Positions 45,306-56,004 of a stretch of 64,000 nt of DNA are shown here, piece after piece. Each line of letters begins with the position of its first letter. Within the stretch, counting starts at the first letter, position 1. Source of the stretch: Aureimonas sp. AU20 (GTDB lineage: Bacteria; Pseudomonadota; Alphaproteobacteria; Rhizobiales; Rhizobiaceae); assembly GCF_001442755.1 (NCBI RefSeq), contig NZ_CP006367.1, positions 1,116,001 to 1,180,000 of the forward strand, given 5' to 3'. Below the pieces are notes generated by a model that was not told the DNA's origin, did no database searches, and saw only the letters and a list, made by a program, of their open reading frames with translations. The position numbers and the translations under genes were made by a program.

Positions 45306-46682
45306 ATGACCGACATTCTCTTTCCCCAAGGCGGCACGCTCGCCCTGCGCGCGCGCGTCCTGTCCTACGAGGTGCAGCACCTCGCCCCCGGCCAGACGCC
45401 GGCCGCCCGCTTCATCGAGGACGGGCTCGTGGTCGTGCGCGACGGCTCGATCGAGGCCGTGGGCGAGGCCGGCGACCTGCTGCCGACCCTGTCGCCCGAT
45501 CTCTCCGTCACCGACTACCGGCCCTTCCTGCTGACGGCGGGCTTCATCGACCCGCATCTGCACATGCCGCAGACCCAGGTCATCGCCTCCTACGGCACGG
45601 AGCTGATGGAATGGCTGGCCAAATACACGTTCCCCGAAGAGTCCCGCTACGGCGACCCCGCGGTGGCGGACGCGGCGGCGCAGTTCCTGCTGCATGAACT
45701 CCTGCGCAACGGCACGACCACGGCGGTCGCCTTCTGCACCTCGCATCCGCAGTCGGCCGAAAGCTTCTTCGCGGAAAGCGCCCGGCTCGGCCTTCGCATG
45801 ATCGGCGGCAAGGTCATGATGGACCGCAACGCCCCGCCGGCGCTGACCGACACGCCGGAGCGCGCCCATGACGAGACGCTGGCGCTCGTCCAGCGCTGGC
45901 ACGGGGCGGGGCGGCTGGAGGTGGCGCTGTCGCCGCGCTTCGCGCCGACCTCGAGCGAGGCGCAGCTGGAGGTGGCCGGCGCGCTCGCCGAGGCGCATCC
46001 CGACATGGCGATCCAGACGCATCTTTCCGAAAACCTCGGCGAGATCGCCTTCGTCAAGGAACTCTTCCCCTGGGCCGAGGACTACACCGCCATCTACGAG
46101 CGCTACGGGCTGGTGCGCCGCCGCGCCCTGTTCGGCCATTGCATCCACCTGTCGGAGCGCGAGCGCGCCGCGCTCGCCGACCATCAGGCGACGGCGGTGT
46201 TCTGCCCGACCTCGAACCTGTTCCTCGGCTCCGGCCTGTTCGACCGCGACGCGGCGCTCGCGGCCGGGCTGCGCATGGGGCTCGCCACCGATATCGGCGG
46301 CGGCACGTCCTATTCCATGCTGCAGACGGCGGGCGAGGGCTACAAGGTGCTGGCCCTGCGCGGCCAGCGCCTGCCGGGCCACGCCGCCTTCTACATGATG
46401 ACCGCCGGCAATGCCGACGCGATCGGCTTCGGCCACCGCATCGGGCAGGTCGCGCCCGGCTTCGAGGCGGATCTGACGCTGCTCGACGCGCGCGCCACGC
46501 CGGCCCTGCGTCAGCGCGCCGAGCGGATCGAGACGCTGGAGGAGGAGCTGTTCGCGCTGGCGACGCTGGGCGACGACCGCTGCGTGGTCGCAACCTACGC
46601 GGCCGGGCGCCGGCTCCATGCGCGCGGCGTCAGCGAGCCGCCGCCGCTCGCTCATGGCGGGCTGGCCGGGCCGAGCAGCTAA
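45306..46682 (+). CDS. guaD: Guanine deaminase
   Basis: A 458-residue zinc amidohydrolase converting guanine to xanthine for XdhAB. Metal-site motifs are IDPHLHMPQTQ, HLSENLGEI, FGHCIHLSE and LATDIGGGTSYSML. The PTSNLFLGSGLFD block is typical of guanine deaminase. ATG at 45306 is chosen; an in-frame TTG at 45285 lacks support. It is 60 bp after puuD and probably co-transcribed. Confidence 0.93.
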   Translation: MTDILFPQGGTLALRARVLSYEVQHLAPGQTPAARFIEDGLVVVRDGSIEAVGEAGDLLPTLSPDLSVTDYRPFLLTAGFIDPHLHMPQTQVIASYGTELMEWLAKYTFPEESRYGDPAVADAAAQFLLHELLRNGTTTAVAFCTSHPQSAESFFAESARLGLRMIGGKVMMDRNAPPALTDTPERAHDETLALVQRWHGAGRLEVALSPRFAPTSSEAQLEVAGALAEAHPDMAIQTHLSENLGEIAFVKELFPWAEDYTAIYERYGLVRRRALFGHCIHLSERERAALADHQATAVFCPTSNLFLGSGLFDRDAALAAGLRMGLATDIGGGTSYSMLQTAGEGYKVLALRGQRLPGHAAFYMMTAGNADAIGFGHRIGQVAPGFEADLTLLDARATPALRQRAERIETLEEELFALATLGDDRCVVATYAAGRRLHARGVSEPPPLAHGGLAGPSS

Positions 46683-46787
46683 AAATCATCGTGAGCCCTG
46701 CGCCTCCCCTTGCGTGAGGGGCGGCGGACGGCGAAGGAACGACAACCCGCCGGACCAACAGACCGGCGCGGGGCAGGAGGGACAGGC

Positions 46788-47636
46788 ATGAGACTGGTGC
46801 GATTCGGAGAGCCGGGGGCCGAGAAGCCGGGGCTGATCGACGAGGAAAACCGCATTCGCGACCTGTCGGGCGAGATCGACGACATCGCCGGCGCGGTTCT
46901 TTCGCGCCAGGGTCTGGAGCGGCTGCGTGCGCTCGACCCCAAGAGCCTGCCCAAGGCCGACCCGAGCCACCGGCTGGGCGCGCCGGTCGCCGGCACACGC
47001 AACTTCGTCGCGGTCGGCCGGAACTATGCCGAGCACGCGGCCGAGACCGGCTCAGAGACGCCGAGCGAGCCCCTCCTGTTCAACAAGGCGGTCAGCTGCA
47101 TCGCCGGCCCGCGCGATGGCTTCGCCATTCCCAAGGGTGCCACCCAGGTCGATTGGGAAGTCGAGGTCGCCATCGTCATCGGCGAGCGCTGCTATCAGGT
47201 TTCCAAAGAAGAGGCGCTGGATTACGTCGCCGGTTTCTGCCTGTGCAACGACGTGTCGGAGCGCACGTGGCAGAAGGAGCGCGGCGGGCAATGGCTGAAG
47301 GGCAAGAGCGCCCCCGGCTTCGGCCCGCTCGGCCCCTGGCTGGTGACGCGGGACGAGCTGGAGAACCCCGGCGCGCTGGAACTCTGGCTCGACGTCAACG
47401 GCCAGCGGAAGCAGACCGGCACCACGGCCGACATGATCTTCGACTTCGCCACGATCGTGTCCTACGCCTCGGAATTCTTCGCGCTGGAGCCGGGCGACAT
47501 CGTCACCACAGGCACGCCGGCAGGCGTCGGCGCGGGTATGAAGCCGCCGGTCTTCCTGAAGGCGGGCGACATCGTGACGCTGGGCAACGCGCATCTGGGC
47601 GAACAACGGCAGGTCGTGTCCGGCCAGCCCGAATAA
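46788..47636 (+). CDS. Fumarylacetoacetate hydrolase family protein
   Basis: A 282-residue FAH-superfamily enzyme. The core carries VGRNYAEHAAE, the metal-binding VDWEVEVAIVIG, KSAPGFGPLGPW and TGTPAGVGAGM. These are seen in the group called ureidoglycolate lyase or 2,4-diketo-3-deoxy-L-fuconate hydrolase in automatic annotation. Because a true AllA is encoded nearby, a different role such as oxaloacetate or diketo-acid hydrolysis is as likely. AGGAGGG lies 6 bases before the ATG. Last gene of the purine region. Confidence 0.85.
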   Translation: MRLVRFGEPGAEKPGLIDEENRIRDLSGEIDDIAGAVLSRQGLERLRALDPKSLPKADPSHRLGAPVAGTRNFVAVGRNYAEHAAETGSETPSEPLLFNKAVSCIAGPRDGFAIPKGATQVDWEVEVAIVIGERCYQVSKEEALDYVAGFCLCNDVSERTWQKERGGQWLKGKSAPGFGPLGPWLVTRDELENPGALELWLDVNGQRKQTGTTADMIFDFATIVSYASEFFALEPGDIVTTGTPAGVGAGMKPPVFLKAGDIVTLGNAHLGEQRQVVSGQPE

Positions 47637-47757
47637 GAGCGTAGCCGGGGAGAGAAACGGCGCTCCATGACTGGATGAATCGGGTTTGCCCTCTATTCCT
47701 TTGCCAAGAACGGGGGGACCGCTCTCCCGTCGTTGCAACGGCAAAGAAGGTTCGTCC

Positions 47758-49806
47758 ATGGCTCTCCCCGAACCCGTCGCGGTCAAGCCCAAAAAGCGCG
47801 CGGCCTCGCAGGCCGCCGCCCAGGAGCAGTCGCTCTCCTGGCTGAAGGAACTGGCTGCCAGCCGCGTGGTGATCGAAGGCGTCGAACCGCTGATCGACGG
47901 CGGCAGATTCGCGGTGAAGCGGGTCGAGAACGAGCCGCTGACGGTGACGGCCGACATCTTCTCCGACGGCCACGAGATCATCGCCGCCGCGCTCATCACC
48001 CATGGCGGCGAGATGGAAGGGCTGGAAACGCCCTTCGTCTTCATCGGCAACGACCGCTGGGGCGCCACCGTGCGCTTCAGGACGCCCGGTCCCTATCGCT
48101 ATTCCATCATCGCCTGGCGCGACGTGTTCGGCACCTGGGCGAGCGACACCAAGAAGAAGCGCGACGCCGGCGTCGACATCGCGCTGGAACTTCGCGAGGG
48201 CGAGCTCTTGCTGGAGCAGGCCGCCGGCTCCGGTCGCGGCTCGCGCGAGGACGGCAAGGCGCTGAAGGATCTGCGCGGCCGGGTCGAGAAGCTGCGCAAG
48301 CTTAAGGACGAGGACGCGCTCTACGCCCTGTTCATGCAGGGCGAGACGATCGAGCTTCTGCGCCGGGCCGGCGTGCGCGCCAACCTGACCCGCCACCCCG
48401 GCGAGGTGCCGGTCTGGGTGGACCGCGAGGCGGCGGGCTTCTCGGCTTGGTACGAGCTGATGCCGCGCTCCCAGTCCGGCGACACGGCGCGGCACGGCAC
48501 GTTCGACGACGTCATCGCGCGCCTGCCCGACATCAAGGACATGGGCTTCGACGTCCTGTATTTCCCGCCCATCCACCCGATCGGCAAGATCAACCGCAAG
48601 GGCAAGAACAACAGCGTCACCGCCAAGCCGGGCGAGCCCGGCAGCCCCTATGCGATCGGCTCGGACGAGGGCGGCCATAAGGATCTGCATCCGCAGCTCG
48701 GCTCCTTTGCCGACTTCCAGCGCCTCGTCACCCGCGCGGCCGACCATGGGCTGGAACTCGCGCTCGACTTCGCCATCCAGTGCTCGCCCGACCATCCCTG
48801 GATCAAGCAGCACAAGGGCTGGTTCGACTGGCGGCCCGACGGCTCGATCAAATACGCGGAGAACCCGCCCAAGAAGTATCAGGACATCGTCAATGTCGAC
48901 TTCTACGGGCCTGATGCGATCCCCTCTCTCTGGGTCGAGCTGCGCGACATCGTCCTGTTCTGGCTGGACAAGGGCGTGCGTATCTTCCGCGTCGACAATC
49001 CGCACACCAAGCCCTTCCCCTTCTGGGAGTGGATGATCGCGGAAGTGCGGGCGGTGGACCCCGGCGTGATCTTTCTGGCGGAGGCCTTCACCCGGCCCAA
49101 GCTCATGAAGCGCCTCGCCAAGGTCGGCTATAACCAGAGCTATTCCTACTTCACCTGGCGCAACCTTAAATGGGAGCTGCGCGAATATCTGACCGAGCTG
49201 ACGAAGGAGGAATGCGCCGAATACATGCGGCCGAACTTCTTTGTGAACACGCCCGACATCAACCCGCTCTTTCTCCATACGAGCGGCCGGCCGGGCTTTC
49301 GCATCCGCGCCGCGCTGGCGGCGACGCTCGCCGGCAATTACGGCGTCTATTCCGGCTTCGAGCTGTGCGAATACGAGCCGCTCGTCACCGGCAAGGAAGA
49401 GTACAAGGACTCAGAGAAATACGAGGTCCGCGCCTTCGACTGGAAGCGCGAAGGGCATATCCGCGACGACTTCGCGCTGCTCAACCGGCTGCGCCGCTCC
49501 GAGCCGGCTCTGCGCGATTTTCGCAACCTGGAATTCTATCAGTTCTGGAACGACAACGTCCTCTATTTCGGCAAGCGGACGGCCGATCTCTCCTCGTTCA
49601 TTCTCGTCATGGTGACGCTCGATCCGCACCAGCCGCAGGGCGGCCATTTCGAGGTGCCGCTCTGGGAATTCGGCCTTCCCGACAATGGCACGGTGAAGGT
49701 GGAGGACCTCGTGTCCGACCGTCAGTTCGTCTGGGCCGGCAAGGTTCAGCATTGGTGGTTCGAACCGGGGGAACTTCCCTACGCCATTTTCCGTCTTTCC
49801 GTCTGA
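47758..49806 (+). CDS. glgE: Maltosyltransferase GlgE
   Basis: A 682-residue GH13 enzyme that adds maltose from maltose 1-phosphate to alpha-1,4-glucan. N-terminal beta domains cover residues about 30-230. The catalytic barrel has FPPIHPIGKINRKGKNNS, the nucleophile Asp in GVRIFRVDNPHTKPFPFWEW and the acid Glu in IFLAEAFTRP. The N-terminal 20 residues are Lys/Ala-rich and variable. GAAGG lies 7 bases before the ATG. It starts the glgE-mak-glgB cluster; mak begins 96 bases after its stop. Confidence 0.96.
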   Translation: MALPEPVAVKPKKRAASQAAAQEQSLSWLKELAASRVVIEGVEPLIDGGRFAVKRVENEPLTVTADIFSDGHEIIAAALITHGGEMEGLETPFVFIGNDRWGATVRFRTPGPYRYSIIAWRDVFGTWASDTKKKRDAGVDIALELREGELLLEQAAGSGRGSREDGKALKDLRGRVEKLRKLKDEDALYALFMQGETIELLRRAGVRANLTRHPGEVPVWVDREAAGFSAWYELMPRSQSGDTARHGTFDDVIARLPDIKDMGFDVLYFPPIHPIGKINRKGKNNSVTAKPGEPGSPYAIGSDEGGHKDLHPQLGSFADFQRLVTRAADHGLELALDFAIQCSPDHPWIKQHKGWFDWRPDGSIKYAENPPKKYQDIVNVDFYGPDAIPSLWVELRDIVLFWLDKGVRIFRVDNPHTKPFPFWEWMIAEVRAVDPGVIFLAEAFTRPKLMKRLAKVGYNQSYSYFTWRNLKWELREYLTELTKEECAEYMRPNFFVNTPDINPLFLHTSGRPGFRIRAALAATLAGNYGVYSGFELCEYEPLVTGKEEYKDSEKYEVRAFDWKREGHIRDDFALLNRLRRSEPALRDFRNLEFYQFWNDNVLYFGKRTADLSSFILVMVTLDPHQPQGGHFEVPLWEFGLPDNGTVKVEDLVSDRQFVWAGKVQHWWFEPGELPYAIFRLSV

Positions 49807-49902
49807 CGCGGGTGCAGCGCGGGTCGAGAGACCCGCGCTCCGGCCCTTTCGCTCGCTTTTGCCAGGCCCGCCGCGGCGGACCCATGACGATGATGGATGC
49901 CC

Positions 49903-51459
49903 ATGACCGACACGCAGTCCAAGCCCGGCGCGGGCGCGCCCGACATGCTTCCCGCCTTCGGGCGTGTCGCTTCCCTGTCTGATCTCGTGGGCGCGGAGGG
50001 CGCCGCGCTGGAAGCGGCGCTCCGGCGCTTTCTCCAGCAGCAGCGCTGGTTCGCCGCCAAGTCCGAGCGGCTGGACGCCGTCTCCTTCGCGCCGCTCGGC
50101 ACGGTGGACGGCGCGGGCGATGCGCTGGCCGGCGAGGCGGTGGTGCGCACGATTGATGGCGAGCAGCGCTATTTCCTGCCGCTCGCGTTGCGCCCACGCG
50201 GGCGGGGTGTCGGGGCCAATCTCCTGGCCGAGCTGGAGGGCGAGCGGGCGCTGGTGGACGCCACGCGCGACCCCGACTTCTGCCGGGCCGTGGTGGCACT
50301 GATCGCGGCCGGCGGCCGGACAGAGACCGGAGGCGGCGCATTGCGCGCCACGGCCTCCGCCGCCCGGGCCGAGCAGCTGCGCGAGGCGGTGGCGGTGGAC
50401 CCATCCGATATCGCCCCTTTGTCGGGCGAGCAGTCCAACACCTCGGTCGGCATCGGCCGCGTCGCGATCCTGAAATTCTACCGCCTGCTGCGCGACGGCG
50501 AGCAACCGGAACTCGAAGTCACGTCCTTTCTGACGGAGAACACCGGCTTCACGGCGGCGCCGGCGCTGCTCGGCTCGCTGGAACTGTCGCGCGCGGACGG
50601 CAGCCGCGCGGCGGTGGCCGCCCTGTTTGAGCGCATTGGCAACGCAGGCGACGCGTGGGCCTCCGTCACGGGCTCGCTGGCCGCGCATCTGCGGGCGGGC
50701 GAGGGCGGGGCGGCCGAGTTCGCCTTCGATCCCGGCCGCACGATCGGGCGACGCACGGGCGAGATGCACGCCGCGCTGGCGAGCGAGACGGGCGATGCCG
50801 CCTTCGACCCCGAGCCGCTTGACCGCGTGTCGCTCGCCCGCATCGTGGACGAGGCCAAGCACGAGGCGGCCGGCGCCATCGCGCTTCTGCGCGGTGTCGA
50901 GGGCGGGGCGGATGTCGCCGCCGACATCGCGGCGCTGGGCGCGCGCGAGGGCGAGATCGCCCGCTGGTTCGAGAGCTTCGAGCAGCTGGAGCCGGCAGGC
51001 CGCCGCACTCGCATCCATGGCGACTACCATCTCGGCCAGCTTCTGGTGCGCGGTGATGACATCGTCATTCTCGACTTCGAGGGCGAGCCGGGCCGGCCTT
51101 TGCCTGAGCGCCGCGCCAAGACCTCGTCGCTTCGCGACGTGGCCGGCATGCTGCGCTCCTACGACTATGCCGCCTTCGCGGCGCTCGACTCTCTGCGCAG
51201 CGAGAACCCGGCGCTGGCCGAGCGGGCGCGGGACGCCGCCGAGCGCTGGCGCGACGAGACCTCCGCGTCCTTCCTTTCGGCCTGGGAGAGCGCCAGCGGC
51301 GTCGATCTCGCGGACGAGGGGAACGCGCGGCTGCTGGATCTCTTTCTGCTGCAGAAAGCCTTCTACGAATTGCGCTACGAGGCGGCGATGCGTCCCGCCT
51401 GGCTGTCGATTCCGCTGCGTGGAATCGTGTCCCTTCTCCAGAAACGACAGGTCCTTTGA
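49903..51459 (+). CDS. mak: Maltokinase, stand-alone
   Basis: A 518-residue kinase making maltose 1-phosphate for GlgE. The N-terminal cap contains [18 protein letters not shown]. The kinase half has [21 protein letters not shown], the catalytic loop [12 protein letters not shown] and the metal motif [19 protein letters not shown]. In many alphaproteobacteria this is the C-terminal part of a TreS-Mak fusion; here no TreS domain precedes it. The start is uncertain (49897 or 49903). The stop overlaps the glgB ATG by one base. Confidence 0.9.
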   Translation: MTDTQSKPGAGAPDMLPAFGRVASLSDLVGAEGAALEAALRRFLQQQRWFAAKSERLDAVSFAPLGTVDGAGDALAGEAVVRTIDGEQRYFLPLALRPRGRGVGANLLAELEGERALVDATRDPDFCRAVVALIAAGGRTETGGGALRATASAARAEQLREAVAVDPSDIAPLSGEQSNTSVGIGRVAILKFYRLLRDGEQPELEVTSFLTENTGFTAAPALLGSLELSRADGSRAAVAALFERIGNAGDAWASVTGSLAAHLRAGEGGAAEFAFDPGRTIGRRTGEMHAALASETGDAAFDPEPLDRVSLARIVDEAKHEAAGAIALLRGVEGGADVAADIAALGAREGEIARWFESFEQLEPAGRRTRIHGDYHLGQLLVRGDDIVILDFEGEPGRPLPERRAKTSSLRDVAGMLRSYDYAAFAALDSLRSENPALAERARDAAERWRDETSASFLSAWESASGVDLADEGNARLLDLFLLQKAFYELRYEAAMRPAWLSIPLRGIVSLLQKRQVL

Positions 51460-53741
51460 TGAGCCAGACCCAATCCGCCGCCAGCGGCATCGACCACGGC
51501 CTGCACGGGGACGAGGCGCGCGCGCTGGCCAGGGGGCTGCACGAGAACCCGTTCTCGGTGCTCGGCGCCCATCGCACTGAGGATGGCGGCGCGGTGCTGC
51601 GCGCCTTCCGCCCCGGCGCCGAGCGGGCCGAGGTGCTGGACCGCTCCGGCAAGCTGCTCGGCGAGCTGGAGCGCGGCGAGGTGGAGGGCCTGTTCTCCGG
51701 CGTGGTTCCGCAAGCCTTCGAGGACCATCGCTATCGCTTCTGGCACGGCGACGAGTCCTGGGAGGAGGAGGACACCTACCGCTTCGGCACGATTCTGGGC
51801 GATCTCGACATCTACCTCCTGAACGAGGGCCGGCATTACCGGCTCTACGAGAAGCTCGGCGCGCATCCGACCGAGATCGACGGCGTGAAGGGCGTGGCCT
51901 TCGCGGTCTGGGCGCCCAATGCTCGCCGCGTCTCGGTGGTCGGCAATTTCAACGCCTGGGACGGGCGGCGCCATGTCATGCGCAAGCGCGTCGACGCCGG
52001 GCTGTTCGAGATCTTCGTTCCCGGCCTCGACCGGGGCGAGGTCTACAAATACGAGATGATCGGCGGGCATGGCGAGGTTCTGCCGCTGAAGGCCGATCCG
52101 GTCGGCTTCCGCCAGGAACTGGCGCCCTCCACCGCTTCGATCGTGGAAGGACTGGTGGAGCACGATTGGGCGGACGACGCCTTCCGCGCCAAGCCGAGCG
52201 ACTGGCAGGCCGCCGACAAGCCGATCTCGATCTACGAGGTGCATCTGGGCTCCTGGCGACGGGGCGAGAGCAACAGCTTTCTCGACTACGACACGCTGGC
52301 GCGCGAACTCGTGGACTACTGCCGCGACATGGGCTTCACCCATGTCGAGTTCCTGCCCGTGTCCGAGCACCCGTTCTACGGCTCCTGGGGCTATCAGCCG
52401 ATCGGCCTCTACGCGCCGACCGCGCGCTATGGCGATCCGGCGGGCTTCGCGCGGCTGGTGGACGCCTTCCACCAGGCCGATATCGGCGTGCTTCTCGATT
52501 GGGTGCCCGGCCATTTCCCGACCGATATCCACGGGCTCGGCCGGTTCGACGGCACGGCGCTCTATGAACATGCCGATCCGCGCCGGGGATTCCACAAGGA
52601 CTGGAACACGCTGATCTACGATTACGGCCGGACCGAGGTGAAGAACTACCTCGTCTCCAACGGGCTCTACTGGCTCGACCGATTCCATGTCGACGGACTG
52701 CGGGTCGATGCGGTCGCCTCGATGCTCTATCTCGACTATTCGCGCAATCACGGCGAATGGGAGCCCAACATCCATGGCGGGCGCGAGAACCTGGAGGCCA
52801 TGGCCTTCCTGAAGGAAACCAACGAGCAGGTCGGCGGGCAATTCCCCAACGCCACGACCCATGCAGAGGAATCGACCTCCTTCCCCAACGTGTCGCGCCC
52901 GACCTATGCCGGGGGCCTCGGCTTCCACTTCAAGTGGAACATGGGCTGGATGCACGACACGCTGCATTTCATGCAGGAAGACCCGATCAACCGCAAATAC
53001 CACATGCACCACATGACCTTCGGCATGGTCTACGCCTATTCCGAGAACTTCGTCCTGCCGCTCAGCCATGACGAAGTGGTCTATGGGAAAGGCTCGATCC
53101 TGGGCAAGATGCCGGGCGACTGGTGGCAGAAATTCGCCAATCTGCGCGCCTATTACGGGTTCATGTGGACCCATCCCGGCAAGAAGCTGCTCTTCATGGG
53201 CAGCGAGTTCGGTCAGGCCGAGGAGTGGAACCACGACCAGTCGCTTGACTGGCACCTTCTCGAATATCGCGAGCATTCGGGCGTGCAGCGTCTGGTGCGC
53301 GATCTCAACACGCTCTATCGCGGCCTGCCGGCGCTCTACGAGAACGATTGCGACCCACACGGCTTCGAATGGGTCGACACCTCCAATGTCGAGCAGTCGG
53401 TCCTGGCCTATCTGCGTAAGGACAAGAACGGCGGCGCGGCGCTGGTGGTCTGCAATTTCACGCCCAATGTCCACCATGACTACCGCGTTGGCGTGCCTCA
53501 TGGCGGCTTCTGGGAGGAAGTGCTGAACACCGATGCCGAGATCTACGGCGGGTCGAATGTCGGCAATATGGGCGGGCGCGAGGCCGAGGAAGTCCACTCC
53601 AACGGCCGGCCCTTCTCGCTCTCGCTGAGCCTGCCGCCGCTTTCCACGATCGTCTTCGCGCCCCGGCGCGAGGCCCAGGCGCAGGTCGAGACCGAGCTGG
53701 GCGTCAAGCTGCTGGACGAACAGGATCTCGCCAAGGCGTGA
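51459..53741 (+). CDS. glgB: 1,4-alpha-glucan branching enzyme
   Basis: A 760-residue branching enzyme with the long two-part N terminus ([15 protein letters not shown], then [11 protein letters not shown] and the CBM48 domain [17 protein letters not shown]). The GH13 barrel has [10 protein letters not shown], the nucleophile Asp in [18 protein letters not shown], acid Glu in [11 protein letters not shown], and [15 protein letters not shown]. It starts in a TGATG overlap with mak and ends before a strong terminator, so glgE-mak-glgB is one unit. Confidence 0.97.
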   Translation: MSQTQSAASGIDHGLHGDEARALARGLHENPFSVLGAHRTEDGGAVLRAFRPGAERAEVLDRSGKLLGELERGEVEGLFSGVVPQAFEDHRYRFWHGDESWEEEDTYRFGTILGDLDIYLLNEGRHYRLYEKLGAHPTEIDGVKGVAFAVWAPNARRVSVVGNFNAWDGRRHVMRKRVDAGLFEIFVPGLDRGEVYKYEMIGGHGEVLPLKADPVGFRQELAPSTASIVEGLVEHDWADDAFRAKPSDWQAADKPISIYEVHLGSWRRGESNSFLDYDTLARELVDYCRDMGFTHVEFLPVSEHPFYGSWGYQPIGLYAPTARYGDPAGFARLVDAFHQADIGVLLDWVPGHFPTDIHGLGRFDGTALYEHADPRRGFHKDWNTLIYDYGRTEVKNYLVSNGLYWLDRFHVDGLRVDAVASMLYLDYSRNHGEWEPNIHGGRENLEAMAFLKETNEQVGGQFPNATTHAEESTSFPNVSRPTYAGGLGFHFKWNMGWMHDTLHFMQEDPINRKYHMHHMTFGMVYAYSENFVLPLSHDEVVYGKGSILGKMPGDWWQKFANLRAYYGFMWTHPGKKLLFMGSEFGQAEEWNHDQSLDWHLLEYREHSGVQRLVRDLNTLYRGLPALYENDCDPHGFEWVDTSNVEQSVLAYLRKDKNGGAALVVCNFTPNVHHDYRVGVPHGGFWEEVLNTDAEIYGGSNVGNMGGREAEEVHSNGRPFSLSLSLPPLSTIVFAPRREAQAQVETELGVKLLDEQDLAKA

Positions 53742-53768
53742 AGCCTCGCCGGGCTTGAGTGAAAACCG

Positions 53769-53796
53769 AAAAGGCCGGAGCGATCCGGCCTTTTTT
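53769..53796. terminator. Intrinsic terminator after glgB
   Basis: An AAAAGGCCGGA / TCCGGCCTTTT stem with a GCGA loop (53780-53783) ends in six T's. It serves glgB on the plus strand and, through its A-run, the convergent diguanylate cyclase gene. Confidence 0.9.
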
Positions 53797-53818
53797 CATG
53801 AGGAGGATCGCTTGAGGA

Positions 53819-54985
53819 TCAGGCGACGGCCGCGAGCGGTGGGGCCTGCTCGATCCGATCGCGCCCGAGCGTCTTGGCGCGGTAGAGCGCGGCGTCCGCC
53901 TGGCTCAGGAGCCGGGACAGGTCGGCATCGCGTCCGGTGGTATGGGCAAGGCCGACGCTGACGGTGGCATGGAGGCCAAGCCGGCCGAAGCCTGCGGCTT
54001 CGGCCGAGAAGCTGCGGGCGACGCGCTGGGCATCGCCGCGCACCTCCTCCAGGCTGCGCCCGGCCACCACGGCCACGAACTCTTCGCCGCCGAACCGGGC
54101 GATCAGGTCGATCGAGCGCAGCTCGCGCTCGGCGGTCCGGGCGAAGAGCTTCAGCACCTCGTCCCCGATCTGATGCCCATGCGTGTCGTTGATGCTTTTG
54201 AAATGGTCGAGATCGAACACCAACACCGAAACGGCCTCGCCCGTCTCGTCGGCCTCGCGCAGCCGCCGCTCCGCGCGCTCGAACAGGGCGCGGCGGTTGG
54301 GAAGGCCGGTGAGATAGTCGGTCTGGGACGCGGTGAAGAGATGCGCCTCGCCTTCCTCCCGCACCAGCGAGAGCAGCAGCATCGGGGCGGCGACGGCGAA
54401 AAGCACCGCCTCGAACATCGTGAGTTTGGCGAGCGAGGCGAGAATCACCGGGCCGCTCGTGAGGTCGAAGACCAGGAAGACCGCGACGCGCGCGACATAG
54501 AAGCCGGCGTGGAACAGGAAGACCAGCGCTGCCGGCCGCCGCGAGCGCAAGGAAAGGAAGGCCGCTCCGCGCCGCAGGACGAGGCCCGTGGCGCCCGAGA
54601 TGAGGGCGATCGAGGCGCCGGCGAACATATGCCACTGTTCCAGCGTGATATGGGGAAACAGCGCGAAGCAAAGCGCGGCGAAGAGCAGCGCGCCAGCCCA
54701 CCACAAGCGCGGAATGCTCTGATTGTTCAGCATCAGGACGCCGGCCAGCATCGTACCGTAGCCGCACATCATGAGAAGAAAGATCGGCGCGCGCTGGTGC
54801 GGGCTTTCGATCAGCGGGAAGACCGACAGGGCGCAGCCGGTCGCGAAGGCGACATGGCCGAGCGCCCAGCGGGCGAGGACGGTTTGCCGGTGCGGCTGGA
54901 AACGGCGCTCCCAATAGGTCAGCGATGCCGAGACGCCGAGCGTCCCAAGCACGAGCACATAGAGGGTGGAGAGGTCGATCTGCAT
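53819..54985 (-). CDS. Membrane-bound diguanylate cyclase (GGDEF)
   Basis: A 388-residue protein with six or seven N-terminal hydrophobic helices (residues about 8-215) and a C-terminal GGDEF domain making cyclic di-GMP. The domain opens DYLTGLPNRRALFE. The active-site loop reads RFGGEEFVAVV, and the RSID motif five residues before GGEEF fits the RxxD product-inhibition site, so it is probably active and feedback-controlled. The membrane part has no recognised sensor name. AAGGAG lies 12 bases before the ATG, a long spacing. Monocistronic, convergent with glgB. Confidence 0.9.
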   Translation of the reverse strand: MQIDLSTLYVLVLGTLGVSASLTYWERRFQPHRQTVLARWALGHVAFATGCALSVFPLIESPHQRAPIFLLMMCGYGTMLAGVLMLNNQSIPRLWWAGALLFAALCFALFPHITLEQWHMFAGASIALISGATGLVLRRGAAFLSLRSRRPAALVFLFHAGFYVARVAVFLVFDLTSGPVILASLAKLTMFEAVLFAVAAPMLLLSLVREEGEAHLFTASQTDYLTGLPNRRALFERAERRLREADETGEAVSVLVFDLDHFKSINDTHGHQIGDEVLKLFARTAERELRSIDLIARFGGEEFVAVVAGRSLEEVRGDAQRVARSFSAEAAGFGRLGLHATVSVGLAHTTGRDADLSRLLSQADAALYRAKTLGRDRIEQAPPLAAVA

Positions 54986-55088
54986 GGATTTGCATCGCTC
55001 CTTACGAAGCGTAACTTAGCGTGCCGGTTTGAAAAGATCGCTTGCGAGAAACGGAAGATTTTAAACGAGGCGCGATGAGAGCGGGCGC

Positions 55089-55997
55089 CTATCGCGAAGG
55101 GAGCGATGCGTCCTCGGTCTCCTCGATCGGCACCATGTCGACGGAATGGTGATGGCGCTGCGGCCCGGAGGTCATGAGGACGCCGTCGATCGGCGCGACG
55201 TCGGCATAGTCCCGCCCGCGCGCCACCAGGACATGGTCTTCGCCGGCAAAGCAGCCATTGGTCGGGTCGAAGCCGAGCCAGCCCCCCTCCGGCCCCGTCC
55301 ACACTTCGACCCAGGCATGCATGGCGTCGGCGCCTTCCAGCCTCGGCCGGCCGGGCGGCGGTTCGGTGCGCAGGAAGCCACTGGCATAGGCGGCGGGCAG
55401 ACCGACGCCGCGCAGCCCCGCGATCATCAGATGCGAGAAGTCTTGGCACACGCCACGGCGCGCGGCGAAGGTCTCCTCCACGCCGGTCGAAATCGTGGTG
55501 ACGCCAGCCTGGAAGCGAAAGTCAGAGCGGATGCGACGCGCCAGATCGAGTGTCGCTTCGCCGATCGGTCGGCTGAAATCGAGCCCCTCTTCGAGATAGG
55601 CCGCGACGCGCGCGGAAGGAGTGACGAGTCGCCCGGAGCCCAGGAAATGCAACGGGCTCTCGCCCTCGCTGGCGCGGGACTTTCGCGCCAGCTCGACGAT
55701 GGCGCCGAGCGAGGGCGTCCGGGCAAGATCCGGCAGCGGCCGGTCCACCGCGACCCGGGCGCGCATCTCGATGCTCAGCGCCTCGTGCGGCTGGTCGATC
55801 AGGATATGGTCGATCGCGTTGCCGAAGAAGTCGGTTTCCGAAGCCGTTTCCGCCGGGGCGGGGGCGACTTCGAGCGAGAAGCGCTCGATACGCTGACCGG
55901 CGGTCTGTCGCGGCGAAACGCGCAGGATATGCCGGGCGTCGCGCACGAAGCCGGGATAGCTGTAGCCGATCGCGAGGCGGATGTCGTAGCGGCTCAT
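55089..55997 (-). CDS. Transglutaminase-like cysteine protease, amidoligase cluster
   Basis: A 302-residue bacterial transglutaminase-like protein with the N-terminal beta domain seen in these operons and then the core. The catalytic triad is visible as Cys184 in RRGVCQDFSHL, His227 in DAMHAWVEVW and Asp244 in GFDPTNGCF. The family is thought to act as a peptidase or amide transferase on the product of the neighbouring ATP-grasp ligase. It starts seven bases after the stop of the ATP-grasp/alpha-E gene. A weak binding site suggests coupled translation. Cytoplasmic; no signal peptide. Confidence 0.88.
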   Translation of the reverse strand: MSRYDIRLAIGYSYPGFVRDARHILRVSPRQTAGQRIERFSLEVAPAPAETASETDFFGNAIDHILIDQPHEALSIEMRARVAVDRPLPDLARTPSLGAIVELARKSRASEGESPLHFLGSGRLVTPSARVAAYLEEGLDFSRPIGEATLDLARRIRSDFRFQAGVTTISTGVEETFAARRGVCQDFSHLMIAGLRGVGLPAAYASGFLRTEPPPGRPRLEGADAMHAWVEVWTGPEGGWLGFDPTNGCFAGEDHVLVARGRDYADVAPIDGVLMTSGPQRHHHSVDMVPIEETEDASLPSR

Positions 55998-56004
55998 GGG
56001 CGGT

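Noticed and set aside
43674..46655. Long minus-strand frame opposite puuD and guaD
   Set aside because: Shadow of two recognised genes; composition is typical of GC-rich antisense frames.
46702..46725. Stem-loop after guaD as a terminator
   Set aside because: Nine pairs with an internal mismatch and no U-run; too weak to list as a feature.
46788..47636. Calling the FAH-family gene ureidoglycolate lyase from its purine context
   Set aside because: A true AllA-type lyase is already encoded at 31750-32244, and the FAH family has many substrates.
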